Assembly (NCBI GenBank): GCA_016788705.1
Contig: JAEUSQ010000065.1
Coordinates: forward strand, 1 to 64,000
Direction of reading: 5' to 3'
DNA from: Bacteroidetes Order II. bacterium
GTDB lineage: Bacteria; Bacteroidota; Rhodothermia; Rhodothermales; UBA2364
Length of the DNA stretch: 64,000 nucleotides
The stretch's first letter is position 1. Each line of letters opens with the position of its first letter. Below are positions 1-6,299 of the stretch, piece after piece. The position numbers and the translations under genes were made by a program. Under the pieces are notes generated by a model. The model worked only from the letters and a program-made list of their open reading frames with translations, made no database searches and had not been told where the DNA came from.

Positions 1-1
1 T

Positions 2-130
2 GCGAAACGCTATGCCCGTATCGAATCCTTTATCCAAACCGCACGAAAACAAAAGCATAATGTCTTTCTACAACTCAAATATGCCTTACAAGGACACACT
101 TTCTTGACACATCCAAACCTGACCTCCTAA
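2..130 (+). CDS. Transposase C-terminal fragment (IS66-like), cut by window edge
   Basis: An open frame enters from the left edge and stops at 128-130, giving the last 42 residues of a protein. It begins AKRYARIESFIQTARKQ and ends with HTFLTHPNLTS. A basic helix followed by an FLQLKYALQGHTF-like tail resembles the extreme C-terminus of IS66-family (TnpC) transposases, recalled from family knowledge and not searched. The start and the DDE catalytic residues lie outside the window, so activity cannot be judged. A strong hairpin and a MITE follow directly, which fits a mobile-element neighbourhood. It could also be another DNA-binding protein with a similar tail. Confidence 0.5.
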   Translation, partial: AKRYARIESFIQTARKQKHNVFLQLKYALQGHTFLTHPNLTS

Positions 131-222
131 ATAGATACAAATAAAAAGATTTTATCTTACATAAAAATACTTAATATCTATCAAAATTATTTTTATAAAC
201 CATTATAATTAAAAAAAATAAA

Positions 223-272
223 TATAATTAATACTGAGGACTTGATTTTGCAAGTCCTCAGTATTAATTATA
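223..272. terminator. Perfect 22-bp stem hairpin
   Basis: Bases 223-244 and 251-272 are exact reverse complements separated by the 6-base loop ATTTTG; the core is ACTGAGGACTTG. It lies 93 bases after the transposase-like stop and could stop read-through from it. A stem this long and perfect, with A/T runs at its base, could also be the remnant of a palindromic mobile element. No clear T-tract follows the stem on the + strand. Confidence 0.5.
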
Positions 273-364
273 AAGTATTTCTATACAAGTAGGCTGTACT
301 AATTAGTTTATGTTAAGCATTTTACAAAATGATTTCCACTTTCGCGAGAATGACGTACTCGGCA

Positions 365-373
365 CTTAAAAGC
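365..373 (+). repeat. Left 9-bp target-site duplication of MITE
   Basis: CTTAAAAGC directly abuts the left terminal inverted repeat of the 374-475 element. The same nine bases recur at 476-484 directly after the right terminal repeat. Confidence 0.8.
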
Positions 374-475
374 GGGTGCATTTCAAAATTTCCTGTAATC
401 AGCCTTACACATGCTATCTACATTGCACTTTAATAGGTGTAGGCTGTATGTGTCGTGCATTTTTGAAATGCACCC
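374..475. mobile_element. 102-bp MITE-like element with 15-bp terminal inverted repeats
   Basis: The ends are perfect inverted repeats, GGGTGCATTTCAAAA at 374-388 and its reverse complement at 461-475. Complementarity stops exactly at the element boundary, and a 9-bp direct repeat (CTTAAAAGC) flanks both sides. The interior holds a second imperfect inverted repeat (401-410 with 437-445, one bulge), so the transcript would fold into a long hairpin. There is no coding capacity. This is the textbook structure of a non-autonomous miniature element mobilised in trans by a transposase that makes 9-bp duplications. IS66 elements are known for 8-bp duplications, so the adjacent transposase fragment is probably not its partner. 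Confidence 0.85.
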
Positions 476-484
476 CTTAAAAGC
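476..484 (+). repeat. Right 9-bp target-site duplication of MITE
   Basis: This is the second copy of CTTAAAAGC, directly following the right terminal repeat. It is identical to 365-373, which suggests a recent insertion. Confidence 0.8.
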
Positions 485-550
485 CCGTCATGCCCAACTG
501 GATTGGACATCCATAACATAATAAACTATTCAAAAGAACCTACTTATTAT

Positions 551-1099
551 TTATTGTTTACACTCAAGTCTATTATAACTACCGGGGTCTAGTTGAACCC
601 AACCTCCCCCACCTGTAACTGTATCAACTGAGAAAAGCCTAGTGCTAACATTGTATTTTAATTTAATATCTGAATACCATAAAATGATTAAAGCAGAGTT
701 TAAAGCATCACATGTGGTAATACGATATCCATCAGCCTGATCAAAATAACCATTCCAGTCATACATCCCACCACCTTCCCAAGGCTCTGCTTCTCCTACT
801 AAGTTTGAATGCCACGTACTACCACCGGAGGTCCACCGAGATAGACCATGAAGTTCAACTTGCTCTTCTTGAGCATATGCCCAAAAATCTTTATCTCCAA
901 TTTTTTGTCCTTGACCATTTACAACATCTATAGCAAATTCAATATCATGACTTGGTGGTGAACTTTTTTGTGTCCGATTACCCTTATCAACTAAGTCATT
1001 AACATCGCAGCCATTCAAAACAGCCATGCATAAAACAATAAACAGACTAAAAATAGCTATTAATCGCTTACTAACTTGAGTTAAGAATAAATATAGCAT
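551..1099 (-). CDS. Hypothetical lipoprotein
   Basis: This 182-residue protein has a hydrophobic N-terminal segment (about residues 13-30) ending in the lipobox-like AVLNGC with C31, so it is predicted to be lipid-anchored. The mature part is polar, with a Gly/Trp-rich middle (EPWEGGGMYDWNGY) and a GGGGWVQLDPGSYN motif near the end. I do not recognise a family. The GTAACCTCC just upstream of the start on the coding strand's complement gives a GGAGG ribosome-binding site (1103-1107). It stands alone, is AT-rich like the mobile-element region beside it, and points away from the PorV cluster's terminator. It is probably an orphan accessory gene. Confidence 0.7.
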   Translation of the reverse strand: MLYLFLTQVSKRLIAIFSLFIVLCMAVLNGCDVNDLVDKGNRTQKSSPPSHDIEFAIDVVNGQGQKIGDKDFWAYAQEEQVELHGLSRWTSGGSTWHSNLVGEAEPWEGGGMYDWNGYFDQADGYRITTCDALNSALIILWYSDIKLKYNVSTRLFSVDTVTGGGGWVQLDPGSYNRLECKQ

Positions 1100-1288
1100 G
1101 GTAACCTCCGTCGTTTATTTTATTTATAATGTCTATTCCCCTTAACAAGAAGAACAGGCGATCTTTGCTTTTGAAAATATTTTAATTGTTAACAAAAAAC
1201 TTTAACTGTTTTGACTAAAACGTTGTATTATATATTGATTTAGAGATGTATTTAAAATACTTACACAAGCCTTATTAACTAAGCACAA

Positions 1289-1321
1289 AAAATGGGGTAT
1301 AACACAGTTACACCCCATTTT
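1289..1321 (-). terminator. Intrinsic terminator after the PorV-like gene
   Basis: Bases 1289-1303 pair with 1307-1321 (15 bp, one mismatch, 3-base loop). Read leftward, the stem ends in CCCCATTTTTT, a GC stem followed by a T-run. It lies 28 bases past the stop of the PorV-like gene and probably ends the whole leftward outer-membrane cluster. Confidence 0.75.
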
Positions 1322-1348
1322 AACACTAAGCTATTATAATTATAAAAC

Positions 1349-2383
1349 TTATAGCTTCATCGAGACCGTAAGACGGTTGATGGCATTGAAGTATTTTTGG
1401 GCTTCATAGGCATAGTCCACACCAAGGTTGATGCCACCAAACCGATACCGAATACCCGCTCCTGCACTTAAACCACGGACACTATCGGTCATCAGCAATT
1501 CATTGTAGCCCCCCCGTAAGATCACCAGATCTCCGAGTAAGCCCAGTTCTGCCCCCAGATTGAGGAACTGCTCCGAATTATTGGGGCTAAGTGCATCCAC
1601 CGCAAGGGTTAGACGGGCTTGTTTGGTTTTGATTACCTCGCCCGCCAAACCGATACGCATCATCAGGGGCATCCCAAATTTATCGGTCCGCAGAAAACCG
1701 CGTTGGCTTTCGTTGTTCCCTTCCGCATTTTGGTCAATATCGGTCGTAATGAGCAAATCATCCCCACCCATTTGGAGTTTCGTCCCAAAATTGGTGATGG
1801 CGGCTCCCAAACGAACCCCACGGAATGGCGTAATAAACAAGGTCCCAATATCTATGGCCACCCCATTGGCGCTAGAGTGCCAAATGCGTTCCGAGACCAA
1901 TTTGGCAGTCCCACCAATGGAGAAGCGATCGGTTAGTTTGCGTGCATAAGAAACAGAAACCGCATAAGAAGCCGCGTTAAAGGTCTCCCCGGTTCCATCT
2001 TGTTCTTCAACGGTAATCACCTCCATTTCTGGGGTACGGATAGAGGTCATGCCGATCCCTAACGTTCCTCCGGCCAATGGGGTACTGAAAGCACCATAGT
2101 TGAAGTTAATTTGATTAATCCATTTTGCGGTCTCGAAACTCAGGCTGGGTTTGTCCAAGCTTGTAAGGCCCGCCGGATTCCAGTAGATCGAGGATAGATC
2201 ATCCACCTGCGCGGTCACCGCATTTCCCATCCCTGTAGAACGAGCGCCCACGGGAATCGAAAGAAATTCGGCGGCAGTGGTTCCCCGGTTGGTGACATTT
2301 CGGGTGTCTTGCGCCGAGGCCGTTACAGCCATAAGCAGCATCAGGCAAACCGCAAGTCCTTGTTTGAAAAGTTGGTTTTTCAT
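1349..2383 (-). CDS. PorV/PorQ-family outer-membrane barrel protein
   Basis: This 344-residue protein has a signal peptide (MKNQLFKQGLAVCLMLL, cleavage near AQ at 24-25). A PorV-type N-terminal motif, AAEFLSIPVGARSTGMGNA, is followed by SSIYWNPAGLTSL, the signature of the PorV/PorQ (UPF0164) barrel family. Alternating amphipathic strands rich in Gly and aromatics run to an aromatic-containing C-terminus. In type IX secretion PorV carries substrates at the outer membrane, and related barrels sit beside surface proteins in this phylum. A strong AGGAGG lies 8-13 bases upstream of the ATG. The gene is only 18 bases from the upstream 1284-residue protein gene, so the two are surely co-transcribed. 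Whether it acts as PorV or as a fatty-acid-porin-like barrel is not decided by sequence. Confidence 0.8.
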   Translation of the reverse strand: MKNQLFKQGLAVCLMLLMAVTASAQDTRNVTNRGTTAAEFLSIPVGARSTGMGNAVTAQVDDLSSIYWNPAGLTSLDKPSLSFETAKWINQINFNYGAFSTPLAGGTLGIGMTSIRTPEMEVITVEEQDGTGETFNAASYAVSVSYARKLTDRFSIGGTAKLVSERIWHSSANGVAIDIGTLFITPFRGVRLGAAITNFGTKLQMGGDDLLITTDIDQNAEGNNESQRGFLRTDKFGMPLMMRIGLAGEVIKTKQARLTLAVDALSPNNSEQFLNLGAELGLLGDLVILRGGYNELLMTDSVRGLSAGAGIRYRFGGINLGVDYAYEAQKYFNAINRLTVSMKL

Positions 2384-2401
2384 GTTGGTGTCCTCCTGCG
2401 G

Positions 2402-5400
2402 TTACTTAATAATGGCGAAAGTTCCGGTGGATTCCCCAAGTCCGGGCGCTTCTACGTGATAGACATATATTCCATACGCCACCGAGAGGCCGTCCTCGCT
2501 TTGGAGATCCCATTCCAAGGCCCCATCCAGCATATCACGAGAAGTGATATTTGCCCCATAGTCACGGTTCAGGGTTTTCACCAAGCGACCGCTTACGGTA
2601 TAAATACGGATGGTACAATTGGCTGGAAGGTTCATGAACTTAATGACACGCGGCCCACGTCCCGTAGAGAACGGATTCAGCGGTTCAAAGCGGTTGGTCG
2701 CCACATAAGGATTCGGAACCACCTTAATTTTGTCTAAGGCAGAAGTGGCTTTTTCGGTATCTATTTTTGATGCCTCGGTCGTGAACTCAAATTCATCCGA
2801 AGACAAAAGCGGTTTACGGAGGTTCAGCGTGATGTTATCGCCCGTAGCGGGATTCTTCCGGTCTTTAAAGGTGAAGTTTAGGCCGACACGCCATGTGATG
2901 ATTTTTTGACCGGAAGTATCTCCTACTTTGGGTTCATAGAAGATGATAAAGTCCGACTCACCAAATGTGGTATCATTACTAAACACCCCCGGAATGGCTG
3001 GATTCTCGGCTTCGGGTCCGGTCAAATCCCAAAAACCATACTCAATAGGCACTTCCCGGACGCCACCCGCTCCATCAGGTTCGAGGCGATACACCTGGAA
3101 GTTCGTTTTACGGGCAGGCAAGGTGACATTCGTCCGGACTTTAAGTTGAACAGATTGTCCTTGCCCCGGCTCTACAATTTTAATCCGATAGTCTGCCGGA
3201 TTTCGCAAACCCCGCACAAAAGTTCCCCCGACGTATGGTTCAAAAGTGATTGGATATACTTCATTATTGGCAGCACCTGAACTGTTTTTCCAAAACGATT
3301 CGGCACTGTTCAGGCTGACAAATGGCTCGTTCTGGAAAATTAACCGGAAGCCAAGCGCATTTCCAGCAGCATCAAACAAGGGGAATTCTGTACCTGTTTT
3401 TAACCCTGCACTTTGTTTTTCCAGCAGGAACTTCCCTCCAGTAACATCATACAGGGACCAGCTTTTGGTTGTGAGGGTATCCGGCAAGTTCGGATTGGGG
3501 GAAACAATCAACGTATCCCGGAACGTAATCCGGTACTTATTGTTGTTCTTAATCACCGTAGGGTCAATGATGCTATAATCAATTTTGGAAGACGTCAGCC
3601 CTTTGGTCCGAACAATGGGTGCCGTTCCGATAAATGTAGCGGGCGTATAACCAGCGGCGGTTGGGCCTGGTGTAATCTTTACCACGTTTTTCGCAGTCTC
3701 GATGGTTCCATCGGGCAAACGACGAATCCGTACGGGCGCTTCGGTTGGCGAGATATTCGCGGTTGCGGCACCAAAGTCATAAGACGTGATGGCATAATAA
3801 TACGTGATCCCATTTTCTACGGTGGTATCCACAAACTTGTGTACCAATCCACTATCGTTCCCCAAATAGAACTTCACCCCGTTTACGTCCACCGGATGGA
3901 AACCATTTACGCCGTTTTTGAGGTCGAACTGAGCAATCGGTTTTTTGTAACTCAGGTTGCCATAGCCATCCGTAATCTTAAGGGCATCCAAGAAGGCCGG
4001 ATCGGTGGCGCGGTAAATCCGGTAGCCTTCAAAGTCTTTGGCGGGTAAACCCAAACCCAAGAGGAACTGATCCACCGATTCTTCGGCGGCGCTATCCCAA
4101 TACAAGGTTACGGATTTATCACCCGGAACGGCGGTCAGGGCAGGAACCGCAGGCGCTTGTGCAAACTGGTAATCTTCGGCATAGGCTTGATAGGCATTAT
4201 CCCGTTTGCGCAGAACATTTGTCCGATCGGATCCAACCTGAATCGAGAGCGAAATCCTTTCGGTTTGTCCGGCTTTGAGCGGGAAGATACCACTCGAAAC
4301 CACGAGGTCATTTTCGCCGGGGGGCGGTTTTTGGGTATCCAGTTCCCCTGGTTTCATGTACTTATTGAACAACTCTTGATCGGACTGGCGGTTGAAGTCT
4401 AAAGTAAACGCCGGAATGATTTTTACGTTTGTCAAACCGATTTGGTCGGACTCGGAGACGTCGGTAACGTCTATGTTTTTCTCACCGGGGAAAGCCGTAC
4501 CAGCACCTGTGGTTGGAGAGCGGTCGCCATCACCGGTATCACCCGTAAACTGCACGCCATCCAAGCCCGTATCGTCCCGAAGCGGATCCCAGTCACAGTC
4601 ATTGTCTAAACCATCCGAGCGGCTTTCATCAATCATCTCATCTATCATTTCGTCTATGCCTTCATCAATGGCGCCATCTTTGTCGTTATCCACACCATCG
4701 GCATAGGGTTTTCCGAGGTCTTCCGGCCCCACTTGATAGAGAATAATATTCGTTCCGGGCACACGATAACGGCCATACGGATCATTCTTGGCAGCATCAA
4801 TCATGGCTTGGGTCACCAAAGGAGAACCCGGTTCGGAGAGGTATTCTTCGCAGGCATAGCGCGTTTTGCCTTTTGGGTCTCCTGCGGAGTTGTCATTATC
4901 AATCCCGTCTTTAAACCCTTTGCCCACATCGTCCTGCTCGATCATCAGCAAGTGCGTTGGGCGGGGGGTTATAGTAGTCAGAAACGCATCATTTTCGGGG
5001 TTAGGCGGCCAGCGCAGCCATTTATCCGACGAACTGGCAGCCACCATCTCAGGCGTAACAACGGGGCTATCTTGTTCTCCGTCACCGTCGTTGTCCACAA
5101 AATCGGCATAACCCACCCCACGACTGGAGGCCTGTGCATCGGTGAAGGCAATATGGGCGCGGTTCTCGTCAATAAGACCGTTCCCGTTATCGTCAATCCC
5201 ATTCGTAGGATCTTCGGTAGCAATCATGGCATCGGTTACAATGGGGCTGCTACACTCACCTGTCGTAATATCACAATCATTGGTAGAGCCGTCGCCATCG
5301 TTGTCAATACGGTCCACCGAGTTGCCCGGTGTTTCGAGGAAAGCAATGGCGGCCACCCCCACTTTTTCGGAGCCGAACGGCTCGGTCCCAATACCATCGG

Positions 5401-6256
5401 CATCGGTCATAAACGCCACATCCTCGGCCAGATCAAAGAATGGAATATCGTCCGAAGCATCTCCCCCCACCAAGTCGGCCAGCCAAATGGAAACGCCTAC
5501 TTTGTTCAGGTCTTTAGAGCCATCGTTTTTAATCCCGTGTAACAGGAAGACCACATCCTGAATCAGAATTTGGCTCCAAGCCAGTACGCGGGCATCTACC
5601 ACCAAACCAAGCCCTTTGCGGGTCCGGTCGGTATCATCCGGAAAGAAGTTGGGGTAGCGGTCATATTGGTCATCCCCAGCTTTATAGAAGAATTCTTGGT
5701 CTGCATTAAAAATGTCTTTACCAAAGAGGCCATTCCAACTGCCCCGCCATCCCGGATCGGTGGTATCGTTGGCTTTATCCGGCCAAGTTGCGGGCCACGA
5801 ATTGGGTTCATCGGACTGTGCGATGCCAAAGGCACGCCCAGCCGGATTCACATAGCCCTTGATAGGCCGGAAGTTCCAAGAATTGGTTCCATTGTTCAGG
5901 TTATTCCGGAAATTGGCCACATCCACAATGTAGAGTGGTTTACCGTCGGTAGCAGCCACTTCTGCGCCCACCCACATTTGAGACAGGGCCACATAGATGC
6001 GGTTGGTGTTTTTGGGCCATTCATAGAAAATATCTCCCGGCTCACCCGACTGTGCGGTTTGCAGGAAGTTCGTGATTGTTGCGCGGAGGTTATTGCCATC
6101 CACTACGTCTTTTCGGCGCTGCAAGTCGTCCACGCGCTCTTTACTGGGCACATGGTTCCGATCTACCACGCCTTGCGCCCGTACCTGCCCCACCATGAGG
6201 AGGGCCACCGGAACGAGGAGGTATCTGAGAAAAACTGATCGCATATGGTTATTCAT
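2402..6256 (-). CDS. Large secreted Ca-loop/FN3 protein with T9SS-like C-terminal domain
   Basis: This 1284-residue protein has a signal peptide ending near VRAQ. The first 250 residues are an unrecognised surface domain. Residues about 310-550 hold several aspartate-rich loops of thrombospondin type-3/dockerin style (DNDGDGSTND, NGIDDNGNGLIDE, DNDGDGEQD, DNDKDGAIDE). These alternate with three copies of an SP-x-VT-x-x-M unit. An FN3-like domain follows (VTLYWDSAAEE...FEGYRIYRAT...TYYYAITSYDFG). The last 100 residues (VVPNPYVATNRFEP...CTIRIYTVSGRLVKTL...YGIYVYHVEA) are a FlgD-like/type IX sorting-like domain. The likely place is the cell surface, exported with help from the PorV-like protein encoded 18 bases downstream. 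A second possible start is M5. The substrate or function is unknown. Confidence 0.8.
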   Translation of the reverse strand: MNNHMRSVFLRYLLVPVALLMVGQVRAQGVVDRNHVPSKERVDDLQRRKDVVDGNNLRATITNFLQTAQSGEPGDIFYEWPKNTNRIYVALSQMWVGAEVAATDGKPLYIVDVANFRNNLNNGTNSWNFRPIKGYVNPAGRAFGIAQSDEPNSWPATWPDKANDTTDPGWRGSWNGLFGKDIFNADQEFFYKAGDDQYDRYPNFFPDDTDRTRKGLGLVVDARVLAWSQILIQDVVFLLHGIKNDGSKDLNKVGVSIWLADLVGGDASDDIPFFDLAEDVAFMTDADGIGTEPFGSEKVGVAAIAFLETPGNSVDRIDNDGDGSTNDCDITTGECSSPIVTDAMIATEDPTNGIDDNGNGLIDENRAHIAFTDAQASSRGVGYADFVDNDGDGEQDSPVVTPEMVAASSSDKWLRWPPNPENDAFLTTITPRPTHLLMIEQDDVGKGFKDGIDNDNSAGDPKGKTRYACEEYLSEPGSPLVTQAMIDAAKNDPYGRYRVPGTNIILYQVGPEDLGKPYADGVDNDKDGAIDEGIDEMIDEMIDESRSDGLDNDCDWDPLRDDTGLDGVQFTGDTGDGDRSPTTGAGTAFPGEKNIDVTDVSESDQIGLTNVKIIPAFTLDFNRQSDQELFNKYMKPGELDTQKPPPGENDLVVSSGIFPLKAGQTERISLSIQVGSDRTNVLRKRDNAYQAYAEDYQFAQAPAVPALTAVPGDKSVTLYWDSAAEESVDQFLLGLGLPAKDFEGYRIYRATDPAFLDALKITDGYGNLSYKKPIAQFDLKNGVNGFHPVDVNGVKFYLGNDSGLVHKFVDTTVENGITYYYAITSYDFGAATANISPTEAPVRIRRLPDGTIETAKNVVKITPGPTAAGYTPATFIGTAPIVRTKGLTSSKIDYSIIDPTVIKNNNKYRITFRDTLIVSPNPNLPDTLTTKSWSLYDVTGGKFLLEKQSAGLKTGTEFPLFDAAGNALGFRLIFQNEPFVSLNSAESFWKNSSGAANNEVYPITFEPYVGGTFVRGLRNPADYRIKIVEPGQGQSVQLKVRTNVTLPARKTNFQVYRLEPDGAGGVREVPIEYGFWDLTGPEAENPAIPGVFSNDTTFGESDFIIFYEPKVGDTSGQKIITWRVGLNFTFKDRKNPATGDNITLNLRKPLLSSDEFEFTTEASKIDTEKATSALDKIKVVPNPYVATNRFEPLNPFSTGRGPRVIKFMNLPANCTIRIYTVSGRLVKTLNRDYGANITSRDMLDGALEWDLQSEDGLSVAYGIYVYHVEAPGLGESTGTFAIIK

Positions 6257-6299
6257 TAAGGCTTTGGGGCCTCCTTATCAGCCCCTTGGCGCGTCTGCT

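Larger units (their letters stand above)
131..550. other. AT-rich gene-free stretch with mobile-element debris
   Basis: There is no convincing coding frame in these 420 bases. They hold a perfect long hairpin (223-272) and a 102-bp inverted-repeat element with target duplications (365-484), described separately. The rest is A/T-rich sequence without recognisable genes. Confidence 0.6.

Noticed and set aside
3413-4048. Another + strand frame of about 211 codons
   Set aside because: Shadow of the same 1284-residue gene; no start context and no recognisable motif.
4600-4680. Possible short tandem repeat array (GATGAAATGATA-like units) as a CRISPR or phase-variable repeat
   Set aside because: Only two to three degenerate 12-base copies, in frame inside a coding region; no spacers.
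4733-5542. Long + strand open frame (about 269 codons) inside the Ca-loop protein gene
   Set aside because: It is antisense to a clearly real secreted protein, has no signal or domain, and is caused by the repeated Asp/Gly codons on the other strand.
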